Shown: positions 35,255 to 47,869, numbered from the stretch's first letter. The stretch: 64,000 bases of DNA from Copromyces sp. CBS 386.78 (GCA_030685235.1 MU839172.1:117306-181305); one strand, 5' to 3'. Made by a program: numbers and translations. The notes: a model not told the origin generated them from the sequence alone.

Positions 35255-37944
35255 TCAATATTCCAACTTTATCCTTCCCTTAGCCCCCGCGTAAGCATCA
35301 TCCTGTTTCACCAAGTTAGCCATGCATTCAATCACAACGTTAATCAGTCCCAGAGAGAGAACCGATCAAACAAGAGAGACAACTTACCTCGGCCTTCCTC
35401 TTCCTCCCCCCAAATCCATTCTCCCCGCCCGTGCGCATGCCCATGCTCATCTCATTGCTTCCACCACCATCTCCACCACCAGCACTTGTGCCATTCACCT
35501 CCTTATGGCAACTAGCATGATACACCCTCCCGCCCACTTTCGTAGCGTCCATCCACACCCACTCCTGCGCCTCATCAAGCCACTTCATCTCGAACTTTTC
35601 CTGGCAGATGGGGCACATGTTGTTGACTTTGGCGGAGTCCTCGGGAACGGGGATGTAGTTGAGACCGCCCCTTTTGCCGCCCTTCCTAGCCGTGGCTTTC
35701 CCAGAAGCATGGCCGCCTCCCGAATGGTCCCCACCGGCACCACCGCCTGGGTACAATGAGTTGGTGTTGTATGAGTTGTTGAAGCTGGCCTCTGGGTCGT
35801 AATCGTCGTCATCAACGTCATCATCATAGTTGAGCGTGTCCTGGCCTGGCACACCACTACCACCACCACCACTACCACCGTGACCAGATGGAGCAGCATC
35901 GGAGCGATGACCATGATCAATATCAATAGCCTCTAAAGAATTCACCCAGTCGCTCTGCTCCACCCACCAACTACGGTGTTGTCCGCGCCGCTCGGCGTCC
36001 GTCACCCGCTGGTGCACCCGAAAGTGCCAGTCCATGTGCGCCGTCTTCTTGCGCCGGCCTTCCTCGTCGGTACCGAAGCGGCGGCCGCACTGCGTGCAGG
36101 GCGGGCCGAGGTCTTCGTGCAGTCGGTTGATGAGGTGTGGACCGCGGTATTGTTTGAGGGTGTAGGTCCAGGCGGCAGCTGGGGCAGCGGCGGGTGCTAC
36201 GGGAGCTGGGACGGGAACGGGAGTGGTGCCAGTGCCGGCAGCGCCGGAGAGAAGACCGGATTGTCGGAGCATGGCGAGTAAGGCTGATGGGTTGTTGGTG
36301 ACTGATGCTGGCGGTGCGGCCGCGGGAACGGTGGGAGGAGCGGAGGCTGCGGGCTTAGGAGCCTCGAGGGGTGGTGGTGCTGCTGTCGCTGTCGGTGCCA
36401 TTGTAGGTGTTTGTGATCGGAGGACGGCCGCGATGACGGGGTTTAAGGCTGCCAGGCTACTAGCGGCAGAGGGAGCCGGAAGAGGAGTTCCAGCTGCTAC
36501 CGGTGGTACAGCCGGTGGTGGTATCATCGGTGCCGCGATGGGAGGCTGTGGCGTGCCCGTCTGTGATGGTGTAGGGGTGGCAGACTTTCGGGTCGCACCA
36601 GCCAGTAAGGCGGCGAGAGCGCCTTGTCCGAACAAAGAGTCTATCGACAGGGCACCTCCGGCACCAGGAGCACCCGGACCTGCCACGGCCGGGGCAGAAG
36701 GAGGACGTCCAGCCCCTGGTAGTTGAGGAGGAGGAGGAACAGCACCGGGAATGACCGGAGGCGTTGGGGTAGCGGTGCATGGAACGGGAAAATGCTGGGG
36801 GATGGCGACAGGAGCAACGCTAGCAACGCCAGCAGCAGCAGCGCTGCGCATGTTTACGGACAGTTCAGTGATCTTTTCTTTCACGAGCATTAACTGCTCC
36901 TGCGGCACGTCTGGCCTCTGAATCAAGGTTTGCAGATCCAGAAAGGCCTTCAGTCTAGTTTGTTTACCTACGTCCAGCGGATCCCGCGCAAACTCGGCCC
37001 TCTCTGCAACGATGAGCTGCTGGATATCGTCTCTTAACCTCTCTATGCTTATACCCTGATGAGGAAGAGCTTGGGGCTGGTGATAGGGGGCTCCATATGG
37101 AGGCTGGGTGGTAGCGCGAGGAGGGAATACATCGGGACCCTGGGAGTGTTGTTAGTATCTATGTACAAAAGAGATGGAACAAGGGAGACGGGGCGCATAC
37201 GTTGTGAGGGCGCATAGGGAAGGCCGGGTTTCCTCCGTGCGGTGGCATATGTCCGCCAGGAGGCGGATATTGCTGTCCTGGATGTTGTGTCGCTGGTCGG
37301 ACATTGGGAGGAGTGGGCGTATCTCTGTGAGGAGGGGCTGGGGGACGGGCTCCGCGGAGCATATACTGCTGCCCTTGAAAACTGCTCTGGTTGACTTGAA
37401 GGGCAACATTCTTGGCCGCGATCAAGGCGTTCTCAATCGGCTTGACCACCTCGGGAGGGAACACAGGCTTGTGGCCCAACGCGCCCGCCACTGGCTCCTT
37501 CCAGGTCTTCAGCATCTCGTCCATCTTACGTCTGGTTGGGTTGTCGACTTTGGTATAGGCGCCCATGAAGATGGAGTAGAGCTTGGGCCCGAAGTAGAGG
37601 GCATATGGTGTCGGGGCATTCTTGACGATCGAGTCGAGCACATAGAGGGCTGGTAGTGTTCGCGTAGGTGGGACCTGGATAAATGTTAGACATATGCATC
37701 AAAGATAGGGAGTGGTGTTTCTCATGGGTCTCTTGACGTCGATGCCTTGGGCCAGAATCGTCGTGGTGAATAGGTGGCGTACCTTTTTGATGTGGTTTGT
37801 CAAGACTTCAGCGATGGCCAAACCATGAATGGCGTTCTCTCGCGCAATATTCGTCAAAGTCGCGATCTCTATCCTCGAGTTTACGGTCAAGTCCTCCAGG
37901 GCTTGCCGGTAGTCCTCGGCAACATCAGCGGCCGCGTCGGACAT
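35255..37944 (-). CDS. pcf11: Pcf11-type cleavage/polyadenylation factor IA subunit
   Basis: Pcf11 is the CTD-binding subunit of cleavage factor IA; it links 3'-end cleavage to polymerase release and binds Clp1 and Rna14/Rna15. Four exons on the minus strand (37944-37783, 37674-37201, 37139-35388, 35302-35255) give 811 residues. Residues 1 to about 140 are a CID (VLTNHIKKVPP, ALYVLDSIVKNAPTPYALYF, MLKTWKEP). A Gln/Pro/His-rich and then a long Ala/Pro-rich linker follow. Two zinc fingers typical of Pcf11 are present: one around residue 560 (CTQCGRRF...HMDWHFRVH) and one around 720-757 (CPICQEKFEM...YHASCHKE), with an acidic and Gly/Ser-rich region between them. The last exon supplies GRIKLEY, the usual Pcf11 C-terminus. 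It converges on the gene for Seb1, another CID protein. Confidence 0.93.
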
Positions 37945-39406
37945 TGTTGAAAGCGCTAACTGATGCCAGGTACCGCAGACGTGGAACAAGGAGAGACAGA
38001 CGTAAAGTCGCGTCACTAATGATAGACCTTTTCTTGACTCTTGGGTTTGTGTTTGTCGCAGTAGACTGCTTGCGCGGAAGGGAATGAATGCACCACCACA
38101 CAGAGATATGCTCAAGCTGGCCCAAGTCTTTTTCTCCTGGTCTCCAAGTTTGAAGACGGTAGGTAGAGGCAGCTAGTTTATCTCCGACCAGAACTCACGA
38201 CTTGATCGATTTGCGCCTTGTCTTGTTTGTGTTGTCCTTGCTTCCGTTTTCCCAAAGCGCAATCCTCCACGGCCTGCCTCTATTGATGTGTCACCCCGAC
38301 CACGATCGACGCACCATTCGAAGCGTGCTTCTTGTAGTCAATGCTCGCCGGTATACAATTCTCTAAATGGCTGTCAAGAGGCGATAAAGTCGCAAATAGG
38401 GCGCGAAGAGAACAGCAGAAAAGACGGAGGAGCAGAGATCGTCAGATGAAGGAGCTGAGATGGTGAAGCGATTTGGTGGTGATGGGCGGGCGAGTGCTGC
38501 TGAACTGGCGATTCTTTTGAGGGGTCAATTCGGAGAGGTCTTTGTCCCCTTGGTTGACCGGGTGGGTTGTCGAGAGAACAACTGCAGACCAGACACTTGT
38601 CGCGGATTAAGAGTTTGCTTGGATTTACACAATTTTCGAGTTGCAAAGTGGAAGGAGGGCGGGAAGAATGGTGACGAGAAGAAGTCGCTCCTCCCATCCT
38701 CGCAATCCAGGTTGCTTTGTCTGCAAAGGGTGGACACTGCCACTGGTGACTGGAGCCACTGCAGGCCAAGAAGTGCGTGAATGTCCGGGTGCTTTGCGAT
38801 CAAGGTACGTACCGCGAGCCTGCCGCGACACGAGTGCATATCTTATCGGTGTGCATAGGCCACCCTTGCACGTTCCATTCATCCGCAAGCTGAACCCGTC
38901 ACAACTTACAATGGAAGTTCACTGGAGACAATCCATCCTCCATTATCACGACTCCTTGGGCTGGCACGGCTGGCTATTAGGTCGCAAACTGAATCGTAAA
39001 TAAAGCTTGATTTATTCAGACCAAGTGTTTCATTAACCATTTCTCCATTCTGCGAATAGATGGCGTTTACTCATCTTCAGACATTGCAACCACCATGTCG
39101 GACATTTCCAGCCTTCACTTTTTGCGAGTCTTGTCCTCTCCCGAAACGGAACCATTAACCATGCATTCTCAGTGTTTCCTCGTGCTGGCACCTTAGCCAA
39201 AAATACAAAAACGCCATTTCCATATGCAGAAGCTCTCATACTTTGGGTATTTTGAAAAGGGAAAGAAAAGAAAAAAAAAAAAGAAAAAAAAAGGGAGAGG
39301 GGGAGAGGGAAATGCTAGCTATGTCGAGGAATTCCTGTCGTTCATCTCCCAACCCATCTCTCATTATACGACGCATCATCCCTCAGCCCATGCCCGCCAG
39401 ATCCGA
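37945..39406. other. Intergenic: Pcf11 promoter side and DUF7598 gene 3' side
   Basis: No gene seen. The left part is upstream of Pcf11. A purine tract (AAAAGAAAAAAAAAAAAGAA and GGGAGAGGGGGAGAGGG) lies at about 39,258-39,310, probably in or past the 3' UTR of the membrane-protein gene. Confidence 0.55.
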
Positions 39407-40459
39407 TTAAAACCTGGACATGTTCGCATCGCTGTACAGACTCGGGCTCCTCCTACCGCCGTTGTAGTAAGGGTGTAGCACAGTCGGCGGCCTCTGGACG
39501 TTGGGCGAGACGGGGCTGGAGCGGTCATTCTGAGGCGTAGGGCTGTTGTTTCTTCCTGCGCTGCCGGTGTTGATAGGGAAGCGTCCACCACTGCTTCTGC
39601 GGTTGCTGCGGAAGCTGTCGCCGCGCTCGAGGTCGACATTGGCATGATCACCAGATCGCTTGCTGTCTGCGTTGTTCATCTGAGGAGTAGGCGCCACCAC
39701 CCCAACGCTGGGGATGGGGTCGCTGATGACGGGGAATCTGCCGGACTTGCGGAAGTTCTTGGGGAACGCGGCCTTGGTCCACCTGTGCGCCCGCGCCTTG
39801 AAGGTGGTGTCCAGCTCCGGCTGCTCCTGCTCTTGGACTGGGGGGTAGTAGTGGTTGTTCACGGCCGGTGGCAGATCCTCGGGGTAGCTGCCCTGGCTGC
39901 TGCTGTAGTAATCCGGGAATGGGTCCTGCTTCTCGATGATGCCCTTAGCTTGGTCACCGTGGCTGCGGATCATTCTGGCCGTGATTCGTCGACGGATCTT
40001 GCCTTCGCCTTCGGAAGTGTTGAAGATGAGCGAAGCGACGACGTTGAAGACGCCGAAGGTGAGGGAGAGGATGCCCGAGGCGAGTACGAGGCGCCACATG
40101 GCAAGTCCGAGGTTGTCCATGGAGTAGGCCGGCTTGACGAGATCGCCCATGATGGCGCAGCCCATGACGACCATGGCTAGACCGAGCCATACAAGCGAGT
40201 GAGTTGGGCAGAGGACGGGCCAGTTCCTGGCAAAAAAAACCCTGAAGGATCTGATGTTCAACTCGGAGATGAAGAGAAAGATGGCGACGGCGAAGACGAA
40301 GAAGTGGGAGGCCGAGTCGAAGAAGTCGAAGCGTCCACCAAGGCCGGAGAGGACAATCATGATCCAAGAGGACGCCATGGCCATGGCGAGGCCAATGAGG
40401 GTGAGAGCTCGAAGTCCATTGAGGACTAGGTAGCCGGTGCCTTTGATCGTGGGAAGCAT
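39407..40459 (-). CDS. Four-helix membrane protein, DUF7598-like
   Basis: This is a fungal membrane protein of unknown function. A single coding exon from ATG at 40459 (MLPTIKGTGYLVLNG...) gives 350 residues. Four hydrophobic segments fill the first half: LNGLRALTLIGLAMAMASS with the adjoining WIMIVL, then FVFAVAIFLFISEL, SLVWLGLAMVVMGCAIMG and WRLVLASGILSLTFGVFNVV. The motif RNWPVLCPTHSLVWLGLAMV matches, in my memory, the family now called DUF7598. The second half is a hydrophilic, Pro/Ser/Arg-rich tail, probably cytosolic. The frame stays open upstream to an ATG at 40561 through a HEHEHEHD stretch. I reject that start because GTGAGT (at about 40,572), CTGAC and CCCAG fit an intron in the 5' UTR that would remove it. 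Confidence 0.75.
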   Translation of the reverse strand: MLPTIKGTGYLVLNGLRALTLIGLAMAMASSWIMIVLSGLGGRFDFFDSASHFFVFAVAIFLFISELNIRSFRVFFARNWPVLCPTHSLVWLGLAMVVMGCAIMGDLVKPAYSMDNLGLAMWRLVLASGILSLTFGVFNVVASLIFNTSEGEGKIRRRITARMIRSHGDQAKGIIEKQDPFPDYYSSSQGSYPEDLPPAVNNHYYPPVQEQEQPELDTTFKARAHRWTKAAFPKNFRKSGRFPVISDPIPSVGVVAPTPQMNNADSKRSGDHANVDLERGDSFRSNRRSSGGRFPINTGSAGRNNSPTPQNDRSSPVSPNVQRPPTVLHPYYNGGRRSPSLYSDANMSRF

Positions 40460-42755
40460 CTTGGGATCCTCGTTTTCGAGTGCTGATTCTGGGTTCGGGT
40501 CAGTCCTGTCCGGTACAGGATACTGGTTCTCGTCGTCGTGCTCGTGCTCGTGCTCGTGCATATTGACTCACAATGAATGGTTTTATGAGACCGTTATCGT
40601 AGCCTCTGACCTGCAGACGGCTATTTCTTGTGCTTTTTTTTTCTAGAGACGGATCTGACTGGCAGATGTTGGTGATGATCGTGTTTCTCTGTCGAAGAGT
40701 AGGGAGGCAGAATCCGGGGGAGCAAGACAGGCAAGGAAAGGCGTAAAAAGTAAGTAGAGACCGTAGAGGTCTGGGTTCTATCGAGGATTTATGTAACAAT
40801 AAGAAATGAATGGCTAAGGATGGCTCAAGGCCATTGTCTCTTAGGGACAATAGGGCTACGAGTGGTTGAATAAAGGGAGCGAGTTGTTCATACGGATGAA
40901 TGGGGAGCAGGTGGACCACATGCAAAGCACACAATGGGGAGCCGACTGATATATCGGACGGCAGAGAAGTGACGCACCCGCTTTTACAAAGGCAATGAAT
41001 GTTCCGTCGAACAATAGGATTGAAAGACTGACGGCCCGGCACATGAATAGGAATAGAGACGGCAAGGATCTCGGCCGTGGGCTGTTTCTAATGTTTCGCA
41101 TGGGACTTATTTTGTCGAAGAAACTTTCATGGCCAATGAAGCAGTAGGCGCTCAAGGAGTCAAGCTGTCCCACTTGGGATTTGAGTATTCTGGACTGAGC
41201 CGAATGTGAGGACCCGTGGGCTCAGGCTTAATAGACCAGTCAAGTTTGCTTGCCTCATAGTTTCTTTTTCTCTCATCCTCGTCCATTTTCCCCAGATATC
41301 TGGCGAGCTAGGAATGGCTCCACGGCACGCAAGGCGGCTCCCACAGCGCATAGAAAAAGACGTGCAGATCAACTCCCATCCAATGCCCCTGCAGCCGCCT
41401 CTTTGAAGCGAGCATGTTTGCAGGGGATTCCGTTCAGTGGTTGCCGGGGTTGATCTGGACAGTAACTGAACGCATCTTCAAGTTGGGGTGAACTCACCGG
41501 GTCGATTGGTTGACGATCTTCGAGGCCTGTTTCAGGTTGGGACCGGTGCCTTGTTGTCCCCAAGTCCACGTGGAAATGCCTGCTAATTGTGCCCAAGCAT
41601 ACCTAGGCTCCAGAATAGTAGCATTGGTTTGGTCGAAAACCGATGCAGAAAGTTGTAAATTCGATCAGTCATTTTCTGCGCAGTTCACCAGTCACCTCAG
41701 TCCGATTCCTCTCCTTCGGTTCATGTCAAAAATATTTGGATTTTGCACCTGATGAACAGAGAAACCGTCCATGGATCAGCGGTGCCCCAACATGTGTGTG
41801 TGCGTCCGGGTACTGCCGAGGTGGCGCTAACAATGACCGCTCAGTGTGGATCCTTTGGGCGTTCCTGATCTTCCAAGGCAGAACAGGCAAGATGAGATAT
41901 CAAAAGGCAGAAGTTGATTCAAAGTCAGAGGCGAAACCTAGACGTATCTACACAGGTTAACCAATGCGCCGCGGGAGTCTCAAGGCTCCCGCATGGCGTC
42001 AAGTGTCAAGAATGCCTTCCATTTGTGTGCTGTGATTGCTCTTCGAGTCCGTTTCTCTTTCTCCTAGAGGTGGCTCGTGCCCAGCAGCCAAACTACCCTG
42101 CGGTATCGGACCTTCTCAGTGTCACAGACTTCAAACACGTTGTCATGTATTGAAACAAAGTCTCCTGTTGTCAATGACATTGGACATTCAGGACCCCCAA
42201 ACAAACCTATCTTCGAGAAAACAAATCGAGGGAACACAAGGCGAGAACGAGACTGAGTGATCTCCGATTTCAGTTCCCCGCGCTTACAACGATCAATGAC
42301 CCACTGGGCCCGATTCCTAGCGCAGAGATGCCAGAGCGCAGCCGTGTTCTTTGCAAAGCTGAAAATCTGATTGGCCACCAGGTCGCGCCCTGACCACCAG
42401 GCCGCAACTGCCCGGAAGCGCTTAGAAACCTGGGCTCTTGAGTGGGTCCAGTGGCTCCCTCACCTCTCAGCCTCGCACCTTAATCAATGCAGCGGGCTTG
42501 CCTCTCTTCCCCCGGCCCCGATCGAAACGCCAGCCAAACCTTTTCTCGGATCTCCTGACCACCCACCCGCCAGTTTCCCAGCTTCTCCTCATCCTGCGAT
42601 CTTCCAGGGAGCACAACAACCGCCCGACCGGGTCTACGGACTTTTGAAACGCTCCTTAATTCTATTCTTCGACCTCGCCCTGCGTTTGCCCGCACGCGCT
42701 ACTTACCGCGTCTAATTTCTTCGCTTCGTCATCCTCTTACCGTCAGCCAAACACC
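40460..42755. other. Divergent intergenic region
   Basis: No gene seen. It holds the promoter and spliced 5' leader of the DUF7598-like gene (left) and the promoter of the SERF gene (right). The last 100 bases before 42,756 are pyrimidine-rich on the plus strand, as expected for a leader. Confidence 0.55.
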
Positions 42756-43153
42756 ATGTCTCGCGGCAACCAGAGAGAGAAGGCTCGTGAGGCTAACCTC
42801 AAGAAGCAAGCTGCTCAGGTATGTCTTGTCAACATCGAACGATGACATCAATCAAGGGCTTTGCTAATGTCCGCCTTTTCCCCCCTGCAACAGAAGAAGG
42901 TCAACAACAAGAGCGGTACTGAGATGCAGCGCGACAAGGAAGCTGTCGCCGCCCTCATGAGGGCAAAGCAGGCGGCCGGTATGTTCTATCCTTTGACTCT
43001 CCATGCTATCCTCCGCCAGTCATGGCACGAAATCACCATCCCTCCATCATCGCCATCGCATCGATAGCTCCGGGTCTTGGTTCCTTTGCTAACCGATCCT
43101 TCTACCACATAGCCGACGCGAAGCGGGCTGCCGAGGCTGCCAAGAAGAAGTAA
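42756..43153 (+). CDS. SERF/4F5-family small basic protein
   Basis: This is a 62-residue protein of the SERF (4F5) family: short, highly charged proteins that in animals modify amyloid aggregation and in yeast include an ortholog of similar size. Three exons (42756-42818, 42894-42978, 43113-43153) join in frame. The N-terminus MSRGNQREKAREANLKK is the family signature ((A/T)RGNQRElaR). The rest is Lys/Ala-rich with QRDKEAVAALMRAKQAA and ends in EAAKKK, likely one charged helix. The gene is easily missed because each exon is under 90 nt. The spacing between introns (75 and 134 nt) is normal for this genome. Function in fungi is not settled. Confidence 0.9.
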
Positions 43154-44024
43154 ATCGCCATCTCAAACAACTCAACTACCTGCGTTGTTGGAGGAGATAC
43201 GAATTTGATCAACGGGAACTCGTCCATCTCGATGCGCGATATCTCTTTTCACCTCATACCCATCAACATAACGGAAGGACGAACGAACGAGCAGCTATCT
43301 CCATAGTCTACAGCGACTATGAGCAGTTGCGGGAATGCCCCCGTGTTTTATCAAACCGGGATCGGTCTTTTCCATCCATCTTTATACCATTCGGAGTGCT
43401 TTACGGCGTCACAGACCAGGGAGGAAGACTTGGGGAGTATCTTGAATTTTTGGAGCAAAGCTTGGGCATTCATGGCGTGAGCGTGGGAATATCATCTTGA
43501 ATCGACACATTTTCTTGGAAGCACTATCAGTTACGGAACGCTTTTCTCTGTGTGGCCGATGTATGCCCAGTCGGCTATGATTGTTCTTACCACCGTTTCG
43601 CACACGTACAACTGGCCTGACGAGATTGCTGTTGTTGGCTGACCGCATTATCGCAGCCCCTTTGTTGATTGTTACGGCAATTTGGAAACAAGGTAAGAAC
43701 AAAGGAGGGACAACATCCTGCGCAAAAGAAGGTTTATTAATGTCAAACGCCTCCAGCGACATCCAGAATACGACCCAGTCATATGCGTCCAACCAAAACG
43801 ATGTTCTTTACCCCTTTATGCGGGAACTGATAACACATGCCAAAACGCAAAGGACTTTCCCGTGGGAAAGGTGTGTTGGTGACAATGACCGGCACGGTCA
43901 AGAAAAGCCAAAATATACAAGTAGCACCGTTGATACTACAGAAAAAGAACATGATATTCCATTCTCTATCGCTGACTCCGTCAGAAACACCGAGACATAT
44001 GACACTCACACCCAAGCTGTTTGC
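43154..44024. other. Convergent intergenic region
   Basis: No gene seen. It lies between the 3' ends of the SERF gene (plus) and the cupredoxin gene (minus) and should contain both 3' UTRs. Confidence 0.6.
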
Positions 44025-45297
44025 TTAGGCAGGAGCAGGAGCAGGAGCACCAAGAGCCATGGCTCTAGGAATTGAACCTTGAACGAAGTCAGCTTCTACT
44101 CACAGATAATCGAGGTCCAGGCGAATTACTCACCACCTACGCCACCAAAGGCATTCACACCCTGGGCCGCAATATTGGGGAAGGAACCGGCAGCACAAGA
44201 GACGGCGCACACGCACGAACCGTCCGCGTTAACCTGGCCGACACCAGTCACGATGTTTCCAGTTGCCTGGGCCGCGCCACCAGCCACGGCTGTGGCACCA
44301 CCGCCACCAACGGTCGCGGAAGGAGCGGCGGGAGGAGCAGCCGAAGCAGTACCACCGGTGATGCCACTGTCGGTGCCAGTGCCGTTCTGCGCAATGGCTT
44401 GGGCTTGGAACTGAGCGTGGGTCTTCTCGGCGGTAGGGTTGATGGAGAAGACCATGCCCTTGCCGCAGTGGTTTCCTTGCTTGCAGTAGAACCCTGGGAT
44501 GATGGTGTTAGCTTGAGTCGGTCGGGGAGTGAAAAGAAAGATCAGCAATCAGCATTGGGGGACAACATACAGAGGGGAGTATCAACCATGACCTGCATAG
44601 CAACCTGCGGCGGAGGGTTGACGGTGTTGTTGACGTTGGCCTGGAAACCCGAGTCCATGCCTCCCGGGAGCGCCACGCAGGGGGTATCAAAGGCCGACTG
44701 CGTCACGGTGTGGTTCTGACTGAGGAAGGTGAAGATGACGGTATCGCCCACGGCCGCCTGCGTCTGCGCCGGGCTGAAGGCCAGACCCTGTGGTCCGCCA
44801 ACGGTGATGGTGTGCGTGGCGGCTCCTCCTACCGGGGCAGCGACGCCAGCGGGCTCAGTGGGAGTCGCGGGAGCGGCGGGAGGCACGTCAGCAGCAGGGG
44901 GGGCTGTCGCTTCACCACTGGCGGCACCATTGACCACTGTCACGGCTTGCGTGGCCGTCACGGTGACGGTCTTGGCCGAGTTGATGACGGTGGTGACGGA
45001 ACCGCCGCCTAGGTTGACCCAGAGGAGGTTGAGCTGAGCGTTAAGGCCTGCGGTGAGGCCGATGAGCTTGGCGAGATCGGCAATCTCCTGTTCTGTTGCC
45101 TTCTTGGAGTTTTTCCCATTGTTCTTGTTGTCCTTGTTGTCATTGGCGTTGGCGTTCTGGTTGTCATTGCCCTTGTCGCCGCGGACTCCGAGGGTGATGT
45201 CTCCTCGGCGGACGTCGGGGTAAACGTTGTGAGCGACCTTTCCAAGGGCGACAGGGGCCAAGCTCAAGGCGGCCAAAACTGCTGTCGTGACCTTCAT
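44025..45297 (-). CDS. Secreted cupredoxin (extracellular serine-rich protein type)
   Basis: This is a secreted protein with one plastocyanin-like (cupredoxin) domain. Three exons on the minus strand (45297-44571, 44493-44134, 44077-44025) give 379 residues. A signal peptide is clear (MKVTTAVLAALSLAPVALG). A low-complexity Asn/Asp/Lys stretch and a Thr/Ala/Pro-rich linker precede the domain. The type I copper ligands are present: His in SQNHTVTQS, then Cys, His and Met in FYCKQGNHCGKGM. A Gly/Ala/Ser/Thr-rich tail follows, with CVCAVSCAAG near the end. The last splice acceptor is uncertain: AAG at 44078-44080 gives an end SIPRAMALGAPAPAPA, while TAG a few bases later gives a hydrophobic end. 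Such proteins are common fungal surface proteins; a role in redox or wall function is not shown. A TATA-like GATAAATA lies at about 45,388-45,395 upstream. Confidence 0.85.
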
Positions 45298-47869
45298 CTT
45301 GGCGCGTATCTTGTTTTATTCTTCTGGTTTTCGCTCTCGGCAAACTTCTTGTTTCCCTTCTGCTTTTCGCAAAAGACAAGACGAGTATTTATCGTTTTAT
45401 CCGTGAGAACTCGTCTGTCGCCCAATCGACCGGGAAAGGGATGCGCTGGAAGTGGGAATATGACTAGCAAGCCTGGATATTATGTCGTACGTGAAACAAT
45501 TGTAGCGAGTCCCTGCTCGTTGTTGTTGATAGTATGTAAAGAAGCGAAGGGTTTGCAACAGGAAGAACGAGAAAAAAAAATTGAGTGGAAAAGACACACA
45601 GGGACAGAGAGGGAGAGAAGCATTGGATGAAGAAGAAGAAGAAGAAGAGAAGAGAAAAAGAGGAATCAAGTCTCTTCTTGAGGTTTGCCGTTTCGAAGTT
45701 TCGGATCCCACGATTTCCGGGGATGCCAGCATGAATAATCGTAGCAAGGGCAGCCATTGCTTTCTGTTCTCAATCTCAATCACACTACACTGACATTCGG
45801 CATCCGGGGCGTTCGGTCATAGCAACCCCGTCCTTACCTAGTGGCCAAGAAAGGAGGTTGTCAAGAAATTTTTTCCAGGGATCAATGTACGTGACGGAGG
45901 CGTAGTCAACTTGGCTGCTACTAAGGTTCCGTAAAGTAAGTAAAAGTAAGGTAAAACACACGTTCATTCTTACGGCACGGACTCGTGCACAGACCGCGCC
46001 CCATATAAACCCCACAATAAAAATAACATCGGAAAATTCTAGGCTGCACGCAGTACACTAGCGCACGGATCATTTACACTAGTGTTATTTACTGAATTTC
46101 AGAACAAATGAAATTTACCGAAAAAGACCTAAAATTTCGGAACAAGACCACCCCTATATAACAGTACTCGGCGTCTTGGGCCAGAAGCTTCCCGTACTTG
46201 GCTTATATGGGAATGGCTACATACTAGCTGGGAAGACTGGGATAGCGCTCGGTTCCATTTGTTTCCATTAATCCCTGGAACCTGGGCTGTTGTCTGGATT
46301 TTTCATGATGGCTGCGTTGAAAGGTTAAGGTACGGTATAGCTCAGTCTCGATTTCCGGGGACCGAGAACGGAAGGGGTTCGTTCCCAAAAGATAGGAGAG
46401 ATGCAGGAGGTGCCCCTGGGTGTTCTGTGACAGATTCGTCTCAGAGCGTGTTTTGGCTTTTAGGATGCTTCTGGGCGAGCGCTTTGACATTGATTGATGG
46501 GGAGGTACCTGGCCAGCCCAGGAAACATTCAAGCCCAAGAGCAATCACTATGAGAAAAGAGTCAAATAAAACATCACTGACACTTGACAGTGTCGCCAAT
46601 CTATATGCATAAAAGAAATGGCAATGTCATCGTGAATCAAAATACTCTTGAGGAGTGAGTCTTGTTAACGAAGTCTCACCCTATCTAGTAGCAAGCGAAC
46701 CGCAAGGGTCGAGATGGTATCTGCAATGGGCAACCGAATGAAACCCTACGCGCCTAGCTCTCCCTTTTAAAAAAAAAAAGACCAAGGAGCCCCTAACAGG
46801 CTCTCCATACGGCCTTGCTGTCCAGGTATTTTGGGACTCTTGTTTCTTTGTTTGGAACTCTGGTGTCATGTAAGTGGTGAGTAGACTAGTGTAAATGATC
46901 AACCGAGAACCTTGATGTCCGTCCCCTTCTTAATAATACCAAGACAACCTGACCATGCTTATACACTCCAACGAATCATCAACGGCTGGCAGCATGTAGC
47001 TTTACGAAGTTCACTCTATCGTAAGGAGATCAAGATGAAAGGCCCACTTGACGTCGTAAAGCAACTCACGGATGTTTCTTGGGCCGGTCGGAGGTTACTT
47101 GGCTAGGCGGGTTGACAGAGTAGCGGGTATGCTGCCCCGGTTCATGTCACGCTCGGCGATGTTGCATGCGTGATGGTGAATAGATCTGCCTTGGAGGAGA
47201 GTATGATATGAATACTGTATCAGTTATGTAGTAAGAGGTTGGAGCATCGGTCTTCCATGAAAGTTATCTGGATTCAAGCGCAGACTCATTTTTCTATTCT
47301 CACTTGCTTGACCATGGAGAAACCACAGAAACAAACAAGACGGGCGCGAAGAGTGTTTCTATTCAACCCGAAATTGTAAAACCCAAAAAACAAGAGCATC
47401 GGTATCGTGAACCCCGTCTAGTCCGGCTTGGGCACGGAGTTGTTGATGATGGAACACAGACCGTTGCATGCGGTTACCTTCGGTAGTCGATCATGCAGCT
47501 TTTAATCGGTGTCCCGCTCCCTTTCTTTGAGTTTATTCCATAAAAGGGGGCAGACCGACTGCGGTCCAGACTTTCCGTAACCCCTGTCCTCTTGCTTCAT
47601 ACCTCTTCATCGTCTTTTCCGCATTTGAGCTTTCATACTCTCATCCAGATCTGATCCAGTTCAGATGCTGACAACAGAGACTATTCAATAATGTGGGTAT
47701 CATTTCCGTTTGCTCCTTCTAAGGATCCTCCCTTGTTGCATTTCCATACACGTAGTCCCTGAACCAAACCCCGTGGTCGTGGATGTCAAACCAAACTCCC
47801 ATCACATCCCATCGCAACGGTGGTGTAGAAACAAAATGCGACGAAAACACTCTAGCTCGTCGACGACTA
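45298..47869. other. Intergenic: cupredoxin promoter side and SMN gene 3' side
   Basis: No gene seen. A GAAGAAGAAGAAGAAG run lies at about 45,630-45,650 in the cupredoxin upstream region. TATAAA occurs at about 46,004 on the plus strand without a reading frame behind it. A tract of 11 A lies at about 46,770. Confidence 0.55.

Noticed and set aside
40460..40561. Upstream start of the DUF7598-like protein (MHEHEHEHDDENQ)
   Set aside because: It lies within a good intron candidate of the 5' UTR, and family members as I remember them begin near MLPTIKG.
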